Shown here: positions 1 through 7,097 of the stretch, piece by piece
Layout: each line of letters begins with the position of its first letter
How positions within the stretch are numbered: position 1 is the stretch's first letter
Assembly (NCBI GenBank): GCA_043766295.1
Contig: JAYUIF010000204.1
Span: 1 to 9,826, forward strand
Reading direction: 5' to 3'
Source of the DNA: SXWH01 sp043766295
Lineage (GTDB): Bacteria > Verrucomicrobiota > Verrucomicrobiia > Chthoniobacterales > Chthoniobacteraceae
DNA: 9,826 nucleotides
Position numbers and translations under genes: made by a program
Notes under the pieces: generated by a model
The model's database searches: none
The model's input: only the letters and a program-made list of their open reading frames with translations
Told to the model about the DNA's origin: nothing

Positions 1-74
1 TCGAAAGCAACGCTTTGCTAAAGCGTCATACGGGTTAAACCGTATCGAGGGTTCGAATCCCTCCCTCTCCGCCA
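1..74 (+). tRNA. tRNA-Ser (GCU anticodon), 3' part, cut by window edge
   Basis: The 3' portion of a class II tRNA is readable. The anticodon stem pairs 10-14 with 22-26 around a 7-nt loop, with GCT at 17-19. A long variable arm has a 6-bp stem (28-33 with 40-45), as expected for serine tRNAs. The T arm pairs 47-51 with 59-63 around TTCGAAT. The acceptor 3' strand is CCTCTCC (64-70), then discriminator G71 and an encoded CCA (72-74). The acceptor 5' strand and D arm lie before the window. It reads AGC/AGU serine codons. Confidence 0.95.
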
Positions 75-184
75 CTCCAAAATCGGGGGATTCTGCGAGT
101 CGAGCCTTGCCACACAGCGCACCACTCCCATACACCGCGCGCGTCACTTTCACCCCAACACCAAACATCACCGAACCGATCCGT

Positions 185-1513
185 ATGAACACCAGCATCC
201 GCAACAAACTTTTCATCATGATGGTTCTCGAATTCTTTATTTGGGGAGCGTGGCTGCCGAAGATTTTTGGCTACCTTCCCGCTATCGGATTCACCGGTAA
301 CGAACAGCTCGCCATCCTGCTCGCCTTTCCCGTCTCGGCAGTTCTCGGCATGTTCTTCAGCAACGAATTCGCCGACCGTCATTTCCCTGCGGAAAAGTTC
401 ATGGCCTTCAGCCACCTCGTCGCCGGTCTCGCCATTCTTTCCATCGGCTTCATCCATCCCGATGCCGCCACGGGCAAAACCTCGTTCTGGCCGTTCTTCA
501 TTCTGATGTCCGTCCACTGCCTTCTGTATGTGCCGACAATGTCCATCGCGAACACCCTTGCCTTTGCAAACATCAAGGACGCGACGAAGGACTACGGCTT
601 CGTGCGAATGGGCGGAACCGTGGGTTGGATTCTAGCCGCATGGCCGTTCATCTTTCTGCTCGTGGATTGGGATAAAGTTTCAGCAGCAAAACCAGACGGC
701 TTTGTCGCGTGGCTCGGCACCGCATTCGGCAGCCCGCTCGAAGGACAGAAGCTCATAGACGGCACACGCTGGACTTACATCGTCGCCGGCGTCGCTTCAC
801 TCATCCTCGCCGGATTCAGCATGACGCTCCCGAGCACTCCGCCAAAAAAAGGAGTAAAGGGTGATTCGCTCGCGATGGTGAAGGCGTTCAAAGTCCTCAA
901 GCACCCGGTCATTCTCATCCTGTGGATCGTCACGCTCATAGATTCCTTCGTCCACAATACCTACTTTTTCCACACCGATACTTTTCTAAAGAGCAGCAGC
1001 GTCGGCATCCCTGCGAACTGGACTCAGGCCGTCATGAGCGTCGGCCAGATCGCCGAAATCCTGACGATGGTCATCCTCGGCGCCACGCTGAAAAAACTCG
1101 GCTGGAAAGCCACCATGCTCGTCGGCATCGCGGGTCACGCATTGCGCTTCACCGTTTACGCATTTCTGCCGGAGCACCAGTGGCTCATGATTACCGTGCA
1201 ACTCATCCACGGCATCTGCTACGCATTCTACTTCGCAACCGTCTATATCTTCGTCGAAAAAGCCTTCCCGAACGACATTCGCACCAGCGCGCAGGGTCTG
1301 TTTAATCTCATGATTTTCGGCCTTGGCGACATCCTCGCGAAGATCTTCTGGATCTACTACGGCAATGAAAAATTCACCCTCGCGGGCGGCGGCATGGACT
1401 GGAAAAATCTATTCCTCATTCCGGCAGGACTAGCCCTGCTTGCCATGACACTCCTCGCTCTCGCTTTCCATCCGTCGAAAGAAATCAGCCCGAGCGGCAA
1501 CGAGTCGCACTAG
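185..1513 (+). CDS. NupG-like nucleoside:H+ symporter (MFS)
   Basis: A 442-residue polytopic inner-membrane protein of the nucleoside:H+ symporter family (MFS; Nuc_H_symporter), which imports nucleosides with protons. It can be lined up along its length with E. coli NupG: an N-terminal segment with WGAW (20-23) where NupG has WGSW, VRMGGTVGW (140-148) in place of IRIWGTIGF, SVGQIAE (285-291) in place of SISQISE, and a late block with VEK, IR and SAQG (357-373). Length fits a 12-helix transporter and is close to NupG (about 418). The ATG at 185 is chosen because it gives the NupG-like short N-terminus directly before helix 1. A TTG at 107 in the same frame would add 26 polar residues. No clear Shine-Dalgarno is seen. 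Family membership is firm; the exact substrate is inferred, and some relatives are annotated only as MFS permease. Confidence 0.88.
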   Translation: MNTSIRNKLFIMMVLEFFIWGAWLPKIFGYLPAIGFTGNEQLAILLAFPVSAVLGMFFSNEFADRHFPAEKFMAFSHLVAGLAILSIGFIHPDAATGKTSFWPFFILMSVHCLLYVPTMSIANTLAFANIKDATKDYGFVRMGGTVGWILAAWPFIFLLVDWDKVSAAKPDGFVAWLGTAFGSPLEGQKLIDGTRWTYIVAGVASLILAGFSMTLPSTPPKKGVKGDSLAMVKAFKVLKHPVILILWIVTLIDSFVHNTYFFHTDTFLKSSSVGIPANWTQAVMSVGQIAEILTMVILGATLKKLGWKATMLVGIAGHALRFTVYAFLPEHQWLMITVQLIHGICYAFYFATVYIFVEKAFPNDIRTSAQGLFNLMIFGLGDILAKIFWIYYGNEKFTLAGGGMDWKNLFLIPAGLALLAMTLLALAFHPSKEISPSGNESH

Positions 1514-1518
1514 GCAAA

Positions 1519-2340
1519 TCACCACGCGCTGCGCAATTCCTCCGCACTCCTCCCCTGCTCCCGCAGCGTGCGCAGACTGAGTGCATCGTGGCGTTTGGCG
1601 AGGCGCGTGCCGCTTTCATCCAAGACGAGCGGGCAGTGGTAAAATGCGGGCGCATTCCAGCCGAGTGCGCGATACAGCGCGAGCTGGCGAAACGTGCTCG
1701 TGATCAAATCCGCCCCGCGCACGACTTCCGTGATGCCCATCAGCGCGTCATCCACCACGCACGCGAGTTGGTAGCTCGGAAAACCGTCCTTTCTCCACAC
1801 CACAAAATCGCCGAAATCCACACCCGCCACCGCACGCTGCGGCCCCGCGCATTCATCGGTAAATGCGAACGTCTCCCCGTCGTTCAAACGAAACCGCCAA
1901 TTACTCCCCTCGCGCAAATTCGTCATTCGCAACATCCGGCAAGTCCCCGGATACACCGCCTCCTCCTCGCCCGCGTGCGGCGCGGAAAGCGCATCCGCAA
2001 TATCGCGCCGCGAACATTTGCACGGATACACCAGCCCCGCCACACGCAGTCGCTCAAACGCCTCCGCGTAAAAATCCATCCGCTCGCTCTGGCGATACGG
2101 CCCCTCCTGCCATCGGATTCCAAGCCAGCGCAAATCCTCCATCGCAGCATCCGCAAACTCGCGTCGGCAGCGCGGCCCATCGAGATCATCCTCGCGATAA
2201 ACGAGCACCCCATTCGCCGCCCGCTGCTGTGCGATCCAAAAAGTGCGCGCATGGCCGAGATGAAGGAAACCCGTAGGCGAAGGCGCAATCCTCCCGCGAT
2301 ATAAATCCGCCCCCGATGCTAGCTGCTGAATGTCGCTCAC
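1519..2340 (-). CDS. gluQ: Glutamyl-Q tRNA(Asp) synthetase
   Basis: A 273-residue class I aminoacyl-tRNA synthetase paralogue, equivalent to the GluRS catalytic core without its anticodon-binding domain. It activates glutamate and attaches it to queuosine-34 of tRNA-Asp in the cytosol. Visible motifs are RIAPSPTG (17-24), the HIGH-like HLGH (27-30), REDDLDGPR (49-57), VVDD (195-198), EVVRGADL (205-212) and a KMSKS-like LAKRHDA (247-253). The zinc site of E. coli GluQ (Cys, Cys, Tyr, Cys) is intact as C107, C109, Y130 and C134. Length matches the family (about 290-300) and rules out full GluRS. The start is GTG at 2340; the next Met is residue 67, past the HLGH motif, so it is too late. It lies 24 nt after the DUF1080 gene on the same strand and may be cotranscribed, though no functional link is obvious. 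Confidence 0.94.
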   Translation of the reverse strand: MSDIQQLASGADLYRGRIAPSPTGFLHLGHARTFWIAQQRAANGVLVYREDDLDGPRCRREFADAAMEDLRWLGIRWQEGPYRQSERMDFYAEAFERLRVAGLVYPCKCSRRDIADALSAPHAGEEEAVYPGTCRMLRMTNLREGSNWRFRLNDGETFAFTDECAGPQRAVAGVDFGDFVVWRKDGFPSYQLACVVDDALMGITEVVRGADLITSTFRQLALYRALGWNAPAFYHCPLVLDESGTRLAKRHDALSLRTLREQGRSAEELRSAW

Positions 2341-2364
2341 GTTTGGAGAAATCCCCCCGCCTAC

Positions 2365-2940
2365 CTACGGCAACTCCTTGATCTGAATGTGCCGATACTC
2401 CATCTGCCCGTGATCCGCCTCCAGCCCGATGGGCCCGGTCGCCGGCAACTTCAGCGCGTCCTCCAGCACCTCGCCGTTGCAGGTGCAGTGCGCCACGCCG
2501 TCCTTCACCTCCACCACGATCACATTCCAATCCTGCGCCTTGTATTGCTTCAAATCCTTGTATGGCCCCGCCACCAGATAGTCGCGGCATTGGAGTTGCG
2601 GCTTGCGCAAAAAAATCCCACTGTCCGCATTCACCGAAGCGCGGAATTCGAGCTTCAAAATAAAATCCTTCGTGAACTCCTGCGTCGTCCACATCTGCCG
2701 GATACGCGGCCCCTTCTTCTCATCGAAATCATTCACCACGATGCACCCATCCTTCGCCGAGTAACGCCCGTCGCGAGCCTCCGTCTTCCCGTCAAATTTC
2801 TCCCCGCACACGTAGCCCCATCCCGAGAGATCCTTCCCGTTGAAAAGACTCACAAACCCCGGCTCCGGCGTGAAGTCCTCCGCGCGCACGGCTACGACTA
2901 CGGAGAAAAGAAGGGCGGTGAGTAAAAGTGCGTTTTTCAT
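2365..2940 (-). CDS. Secreted DUF1080 (3-keto-disaccharide hydrolase-like) protein
   Basis: A 191-residue exported protein. Residues 1-20 form a signal peptide with a hydrophobic core and an Ala-x-Ala-like end (VRA) before EDF. The rest is a single DUF1080 domain, a concanavalin-like beta-sandwich: FNGKDLSGW (33-41) is its hallmark start, NADSGIFLR (104-112) the central strand, and GPIGLEADH (169-177) the end. Some DUF1080 proteins hydrolyse 3-keto-glycosides and others act as carbohydrate-binding modules; this short single-domain form does not show which. The domain is greatly expanded in Verrucomicrobiota and Planctomycetota. The ATG at 2940 is preferred over an in-frame GTG at 2958 because it places the signal peptide at the N-terminus. 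It lies directly upstream of gluQ. Confidence 0.87.
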   Translation of the reverse strand: MKNALLLTALLFSVVVAVRAEDFTPEPGFVSLFNGKDLSGWGYVCGEKFDGKTEARDGRYSAKDGCIVVNDFDEKKGPRIRQMWTTQEFTKDFILKLEFRASVNADSGIFLRKPQLQCRDYLVAGPYKDLKQYKAQDWNVIVVEVKDGVAHCTCNGEVLEDALKLPATGPIGLEADHGQMEYRHIQIKELP

Positions 2941-3039
2941 CGAGTGAATGACCCGCACCTTGCCGCGCTCTTATGAAGAAAGCGAGCGAGCATAGTGCGT
3001 GGCGGTGCCGTCAGCGATAAAGCCGAACCTCTCGTCCAT

Positions 3040-3393
3040 TCATCGCCTGCCATACACCGCCTCTGCAATATGACTTACCAACGTAATCAGCCACCAAAGA
3101 AAGAGCGTCATTAAACCGAACGAAAGCAGACTAAAAAAAGTGTAAGGCCCGTCATTTCTGAAAAAATGAGTCAAGGAAGGAACCCAATTTGAGACAATCA
3201 TTTCTCCATTGATGGCTTCATCAGGGATCATGTTTGGGGTAATAACCAAAGCCACGGCAAAAGCCCGAACAAGTCGCATCAACCAAGGCGGCTTGATGCA
3301 ACGTTTTGCTGCAAACCAGATGAGGACGGAAATCGGTATGCCAAAGACAAAGACCAACATGAAAGCATTCCAATCAATGCCTTCTATCGTCAT
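3040..3393 (-). CDS. Small hypothetical membrane protein, three hydrophobic segments
   Basis: I do not recognise a family. With the ATG at 3393 the product is 117 residues, with hydrophobic stretches near 10-29, 38-57 and 85-108. A loop (58-84) contains PDEAINGEM and a basic/aromatic HFFRNDGPY section, and the short tail ends in GRR. The start at 3393 is preferred because GAAGAG lies 9 nt upstream; in-frame ATGs at 3423 and 3450 lack this. The frame stays open to 3657, but the extra residues are Arg-rich, lack membrane character and overlap a coding remnant in another frame, so I exclude them. Base composition is visibly more AT-rich than the flanking genes, which may mean recent acquisition or relaxed selection. 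Function unknown. Confidence 0.6.
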   Translation of the reverse strand: MTIEGIDWNAFMLVFVFGIPISVLIWFAAKRCIKPPWLMRLVRAFAVALVITPNMIPDEAINGEMIVSNWVPSLTHFFRNDGPYTFFSLLSFGLMTLFLWWLITLVSHIAEAVYGRR

Positions 3394-3443
3394 ATAATGG
3401 GGCTCTTCAACATAGCTCAACATAGGGATGCGCCATAATGACG

Positions 3444-3680
3444 TCAGCATGGCTGGTAAGGCGTTGGCATTGCGAGCGCAGGAGAGCAAGTTTGCGCTAC
3501 ACTGGCAATGTGAAAGCAGGCGAAATAGACGGCTTTGCCAACGTCGGCTGCGGCGAAATCGGCTGTGTAGGGCGTGCGCGATTCCATCGCGAGGAAATCC
3601 ATGTCCTCCCGTTCCACGGGGGCGGTGCGGACGATTTGTTGCGGCTTTCCAATACAAACGGGAAAACCGATCGTTTGTTG
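3444..3680 (-). pseudogene. Degraded C-terminal fragment of an unrecognised protein
   Basis: Read on minus in the frame that ends at TGA 3446-3444, the DNA encodes a plausible protein tail with strongly GC-biased third positions. It includes TAPVEREDMDFLAMESRTPY, then TADFAAADVGKAVYFAC. There is no credible start upstream, and after roughly position 3520 the reading changes character to CSPALAMPTPYQPC and stops. The stretch with RTPY..DF..ADVGKAVYFA resembles, from memory, the closing strands of a domain common in PVC-group proteins, usually followed by an RW...GPWS ending that is missing here. The upper limit of the fragment (3680) is approximate. A genuine short gene from GTG 3617 (57 aa) is a less likely alternative. 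Confidence 0.4.
3468..3510. repeat. Nested inverted repeat (possible REP/MITE-like hairpin)
   Basis: CATTGC (3468-3473) pairs with GCAATG (3505-3510). Inside it AGCGCA (3475-3480) pairs with TGCGCT (3493-3498) around a 12-nt loop, with an asymmetric internal bulge (1 nt against 6 nt). It lies where the coding remnant loses its coding character, which is where a small dispersed element could have inserted. No T-tract follows, so a terminator role is not supported. Confidence 0.4.
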
Positions 3681-3683
3681 AAT

Positions 3684-3709
3684 CCTTGGTGCCTTTGCGC
3701 CTTTGTGCG
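3684..3709. repeat. Low-complexity tandem, CCTTTG-based
   Basis: The run reads CCTTGGTGCCTTTGCGCC and continues TTTGTGCG, three imperfect copies of a 9-10 nt CCTTTGYGC-like unit. On minus it reads as caaaggcgcaaaggc. Such runs recur between genes in many PVC-group genomes (knowledge from memory, not searched) and give rise to spurious frames. No function is assigned. Confidence 0.4.
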
Positions 3710-3727
3710 AGGCATCAAGATAGCCTT

Positions 3728-3740
3728 ACCCCATTGGGGT
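3728..3740 (-). terminator. Short hairpin one base after infA stop, weak terminator candidate
   Basis: On minus ACCCC-AAT-GGGGT forms a perfect 5-bp stem with a 3-nt loop beginning one base past the infA stop codon. The position is right for transcript end processing, but the sequence after it (AAGGCTATC) has no T-tract, so it is not a canonical intrinsic terminator. Confidence 0.25.
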
Positions 3741-3741
3741 C

Positions 3742-3960
3742 CTAGCCCAAGCGATAGACGATGCGGGCTTTGCTCAAATCGTAGGGGGACATTTCAATTT
3801 TCACGCGGTCGCCGGTGGTGAGGCGGATGAAGCGTTTGCGCATTTTGCCCGAGATGTGGGCGAGCACGAGGTGCTTGTTGGCAAGCTCGACGCGGAACAT
3901 GGTTCCAGCGAGGACGGACATGATTTTACCTTCGGTTTCGATGATCTGTTCAGCAGCCAT
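3742..3960 (-). CDS. infA: Translation initiation factor IF-1
   Basis: Seventy-two residues, exactly the usual IF-1 length, forming one S1-type OB fold. IF-1 binds the 30S A site with IF-2 and IF-3 during initiation. Diagnostic blocks are TMFRVEL (20-26), AHISGKMRK (34-42) and SPYDLSKARI (58-67), nearly identical to the E. coli protein. The ATG at 3960 follows from the conserved MA-E-x-I-E start. No ribosomal protein genes are adjacent, so this copy stands apart from the alpha/spc operons where infA often sits. An AT-rich stretch (ACTAATTATCAT) just upstream of the start could be part of its promoter or leader, but I cannot place a confident -35. Confidence 0.97.
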   Translation of the reverse strand: MAAEQIIETEGKIMSVLAGTMFRVELANKHLVLAHISGKMRKRFIRLTTGDRVKIEMSPYDLSKARIVYRLG

Positions 3961-4132
3961 AGATGATAATTAGTGGCCGTGTGGGCCGTGACACAAAGTT
4001 TGGCGGGGTGACATTCCCAGCCGGGTTAAAAGCTTTCCAAGAAGCGCTCCGAGCGACACAGGTGCCGAACGAAGGGGCGAACACGTAGCGGCTTTCGCAG
4101 CGAACGCAAGCTCTCGCACGCCGGATTTGTGA

Positions 4133-5542
4133 TTACTTCACCACGTTGAAGTCCGCGTCGTAGCGAATGACGGCGCCGATTTTCTCCAACTCGGGCGCGA
4201 CTTGTGCGGCTTCGCCGACGACGATGATCGCGACATCTTCCGTGCTGAGATATTTTTTCGCCAGCTCCGTCACCTTCGCGGCGTCCACTGCTGACATGCG
4301 CTTTGCATACGTTTTGTAGAAATCGGCGGGCAGTCCGTAGAACTCAATGTCCTGCACGCGCGTCGCAACGCGCCCGGCGTTTTCGAGCGAGAGGAGGTAG
4401 TTGCCGACGTTGTATTGGCGCTGCAATTCCAACTCGTCTGCGCCCACGGTTTCGTCGCGCATCCGCTGCATCTCGGCGAGGATTTCCTTCACGGCGGGAG
4501 CGGTCACGTCGTTGCGCGTCTCGGCGGTGGCTTGGAAATAGCCGGCATATTTATTGTAACCAAACGCGCTGCTGCTGCCGTAGGTGTAGCCGTGTTTTTC
4601 GCGGAGATTTTGAAACAGCCGCCCGCTGAATCCGCCGCCGAGGATGCTGTTCATCACATTCATCTCCGCGAGATCCGGGTTGTTTCTCTGCGGGCCTTGC
4701 AGGCAGACGATGACGTTGCTCTGCACGCTGCCGGGCCTGTCGAGCAGATGAATCGTGAGCCCTTTCAACTGCGTGACGCCGCCGCGTTTCAGCATCGGCA
4801 CGTCTTTCTTTTCCCAAGCGCCAAATGCCTTTTCGATCTTCGGCAGAATGTCCGCCGCCTTCACATCGCCGACGATGGCGAGGCTCGCATTGTTCGGCGC
4901 AAACCACATCGCATGAAACGCCGCGAGGTCATCGCGCGTGATCGCTTGCACGCTCTCGGGCGTCGTGATTTGTCCGTAGAAATGCCCCGCGAAAAGCACC
5001 TTCGTCATCAATTTTCCCGCGAGTGCGGCGGGGTTTTGCTTCTGCGCTGCGAGCGAGGAAAGCGTGCGCTTCTGCTCCTTCGCAAACTGCTGCGCCGGGA
5101 AAACGGGATGCATCACGGCGTCGGCGAAAAGCTCCAGCAATGGGTCGGTGAATTTCACCAGCCCGCTCGTCGCCACGCTCGTCGCGTCCGGCCCTGCGCT
5201 GGCTTCGAGCGTCGCGCCGAGCGAGTCCACCGCTTTCGCAAATGCCTCCGCGTCCAGCTTCGCCGTGCCACGATTGAGCAGGCTGGCGACGAAGTCCGCC
5301 TTGCCCGGTTTATCGCCATCGAGCGCATCGCCCGCCTTCACCATGAGGCGCAATGTGATCGTCGGCATCCGGTCGTCCTCGATCACAAAAATCTTCAGCC
5401 CATTCGGCAACACCATTGTGGTGAAATCCGGGAACGACGCCTCGGGCGCTGGCCCCGGCTCGGGCTTCTTCGTGCGATCCACCTCCGCGTGCAGTGCGGG
5501 TGTGAAAATGAGGAGTGTGAGAAATGAAAGAATGCGGCGCAT
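4133..5542 (-). CDS. Secreted M16 peptidase homologue, non-catalytic R/Y subunit
   Basis: A 469-residue exported protein with a signal peptide (1-19, ending LHA before EVD) and two M16 domains. Domain 1 starts at LPNGLKIFVIEDD (45-57). The HxxEH zinc motif expected near residue 82 is absent: the segment reads GKADFVASLLNRG (80-92), so it cannot bind zinc as a normal M16 enzyme. Domain 2 begins around WFAPNNASLAIVGD (213-226). It carries the R/Y block GGGFSGRLFQ...LREKHGYTY, with R314 and Y321, which in two-subunit M16 proteases shapes the substrate pocket. It lies 27 nt downstream of the HxxEH-containing gene, almost certainly in one operon. The two together should form a periplasmic heterodimer. 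Its substrate cannot be read from sequence. Confidence 0.9.
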   Translation of the reverse strand: MRRILSFLTLLIFTPALHAEVDRTKKPEPGPAPEASFPDFTTMVLPNGLKIFVIEDDRMPTITLRLMVKAGDALDGDKPGKADFVASLLNRGTAKLDAEAFAKAVDSLGATLEASAGPDATSVATSGLVKFTDPLLELFADAVMHPVFPAQQFAKEQKRTLSSLAAQKQNPAALAGKLMTKVLFAGHFYGQITTPESVQAITRDDLAAFHAMWFAPNNASLAIVGDVKAADILPKIEKAFGAWEKKDVPMLKRGGVTQLKGLTIHLLDRPGSVQSNVIVCLQGPQRNNPDLAEMNVMNSILGGGFSGRLFQNLREKHGYTYGSSSAFGYNKYAGYFQATAETRNDVTAPAVKEILAEMQRMRDETVGADELELQRQYNVGNYLLSLENAGRVATRVQDIEFYGLPADFYKTYAKRMSAVDAAKVTELAKKYLSTEDVAIIVVGEAAQVAPELEKIGAVIRYDADFNVVK

Positions 5543-5569
5543 GGCGAAAAAAGATTGGAGATTTATAAG

Positions 5570-6982
5570 CTACTTCTTTGTGGGGACGATGACGGCGTGT
5601 TTGCGTTTGCGAAGGTCTTCTTCGCTTTGTTCCTTCGGCGCGGTGGGCGTCGCGTCCGATGGCTCAAGCTTCGGCTCCGGCGGCGGGTAGTGGAGAATAT
5701 ACACTTTGTCGGCGACGAAATATTTCTCAGCCACGCGCTGAAGGTCGGCGCGTTTCACTGCGAGATAGCGATCCAGTTCCTTGTTCACCTCCGCCGTGCC
5801 GCCGTGGAAAAGATGCGCGTTCGCAAGACTCTTCGCGCGGGCAAGCATCGTGCCGTTCTCGTTCGCAATCTCGTCCTCTTTTTGATTCAGCGCCTTCGCA
5901 AACTCCTCTTCGCTGACACCCTCGGCTTTCACTTTCTCCACTTCCTCGGTGATGAGTTTGTCGAGTTGCTCCAGCGTGACGCCGCGCTGGCCCGTGGCGA
6001 AAACGCCGAGCACTCCCGCTTTTTCAAACAACATCGGGAAAGCCTCCGCGTTCAGCGCGACCTGTTCTTTATCCACGAGCCGGCGATACAGCCGCGAACT
6101 GCGCCCGCTCGCCATCACGTTCGCGAGGAGGTCGAGCGCGTAGGAATCCGGGTCATTCATCGCGCAGGCTTGCCATGCGTGAAGCGAAGCGGGCAGCGGC
6201 GTTTTGTCTTCCTTCACGTCGAGCGTCAGCGGGCCTTTCGGCAGCGTCATGCTCACCTCAGGGCGCGGCGGCGGCGTGCCTTTGGCGATGTCGCCGAAAT
6301 AATCCGCCACCAGCTTTTTTGTGTCCTCGATGTTGATGTCGCCCGCGATGGCGAGCGTCGCGTTGTTCGGCAGATAGTATTGTTTCCAAAACTCGCGGAA
6401 CTCTTCGATCTTCGCCTGATCAATATATTGCACCGAGCCGATGGGCGTCCACGCGTAGGGCGTGTCCTTGAGCACGAGCCCGCACAGTTTTTCATAAAGC
6501 GAACCGTAGGGCTGGTTGTCGTAGCGCATCCGCCGCTCCTCTTTCACCACTTTGCGCTGCGTCTCCACGCCCGCTTCATCAACGCGGTTGTGCATCATCC
6601 GCTCGCTCTCGATCCACAGCGCGAGCTTCAATTGATTCGATGGCAGGCTGAAAAAATAATCCGTCCGATCAAACGACGTGCTCGCGTTAAGAATGCCGCC
6701 CGCGCCGGAAACATACTTGTCTATTTTCGAGCGCGGAATGTTGTCGCTGCCCTCGAACATCAGGTGCTCGAAAAAATGCGCGAACCCCGTGCGATCACTC
6801 CGCTCGTCCTTGCTGCCCACATGATAAAGCACGTAGCTCGCGACCACCGGTGCGGCGTGATTTTCATGCAGGATCACGTGCAGTCCGTTCGGCAGATCGT
6901 ATTCGGTGAAAGCGAGCGGCTTCAGCGCGATGGCGGTGAGAGGCAGTGAAAGTGCGCAGGCGAGGACGATGGTTCGGAACAT
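5570..6982 (-). CDS. Secreted M16 zinc metallopeptidase, catalytic subunit
   Basis: A 470-residue exported M16 peptidase. The signal peptide (about 1-19, TAIA end) is followed by YDLPNGLHVILHEN (28-41). The inverse zinc site HFFEH is at 69-73: H69 and H73 bind zinc and E72 is the catalytic base. The third ligand is E149 in the KEERR segment, 76 residues after H73 as the family requires. The second domain starts at YYLPNNATLAIAGD (202-215). The R/Y motif is not conserved here: the corresponding block reads SSRLYRRLVDKEQVA. It is therefore the complement of the following gene. The ATG at 6982 is chosen because it begins the signal peptide; the frame stays open to 7081 but the added residues are not conserved-looking and would bury the signal. 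The tail is Lys/Arg-rich. The likely role is degradation of small peptides in the periplasm. Confidence 0.92.
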   Translation of the reverse strand: MFRTIVLACALSLPLTAIALKPLAFTEYDLPNGLHVILHENHAAPVVASYVLYHVGSKDERSDRTGFAHFFEHLMFEGSDNIPRSKIDKYVSGAGGILNASTSFDRTDYFFSLPSNQLKLALWIESERMMHNRVDEAGVETQRKVVKEERRMRYDNQPYGSLYEKLCGLVLKDTPYAWTPIGSVQYIDQAKIEEFREFWKQYYLPNNATLAIAGDINIEDTKKLVADYFGDIAKGTPPPRPEVSMTLPKGPLTLDVKEDKTPLPASLHAWQACAMNDPDSYALDLLANVMASGRSSRLYRRLVDKEQVALNAEAFPMLFEKAGVLGVFATGQRGVTLEQLDKLITEEVEKVKAEGVSEEEFAKALNQKEDEIANENGTMLARAKSLANAHLFHGGTAEVNKELDRYLAVKRADLQRVAEKYFVADKVYILHYPPPEPKLEPSDATPTAPKEQSEEDLRKRKHAVIVPTKK

Positions 6983-7097
6983 GGCGGCGGATGAGACACG
7001 CGATGGGCATCCGTGTTCAAGCGTCATCGCAAAAAGAATACGCGCATCGGCAACGCACTTGCCGCGCAGCCCGCCAGCCACTTAGCGTCCGCGCCTC

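Larger units (their letters stand above)
3394..3741. other. 348-nt gap holding remnant DNA and repeats, no intact gene
   Basis: Between the small membrane protein and infA no intact gene is supportable on either strand. The stretch contains a degraded coding remnant on minus (about 3444-3680), a nested inverted repeat (3468-3510), a tandem-like CCTTTG run (3684-3709) and a small hairpin beside the infA stop (3728-3740). Several open frames cross it, but they are mutually overlapping and Arg/Pro/Ser-rich, so I treat them as chance. Confidence 0.6.

Noticed and set aside
107..184. 26-residue N-terminal extension of the nucleoside transporter from TTG
   Set aside because: Polar, Pro/Thr-rich, not NupG-like; the ATG at 185 puts the first helix where the family has it.
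1588..2304. A 238-codon open frame on plus opposite gluQ
   Set aside because: Antisense to a gene with intact synthetase motifs and zinc site; Arg/His/Pro-rich composition typical of chance frames.
3394..3657. N-terminal extension of the small membrane protein to 205 residues
   Set aside because: Arg-rich and non-membrane-like; it overlaps a better coding signal in another frame, and only the ATG at 3393 has a ribosome-site-like GAAGAG.
4415..5527. A 370-codon open frame on plus across the second M16 gene
   Set aside because: Antisense shadow of a well-supported M16 protein; Arg/His/Leu-rich with no recognisable domain.
5555..6949. A 464-codon open frame on plus across the M16 catalytic gene
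   Set aside because: Antisense shadow: His/Arg/Val-rich low-information product, while minus carries the HxxEH peptidase with signal peptide.
6983..7081. 33-residue N-terminal extension of the catalytic M16 gene
   Set aside because: It would bury the signal peptide that starts at the ATG at 6982, and it fills almost the whole divergent promoter gap.
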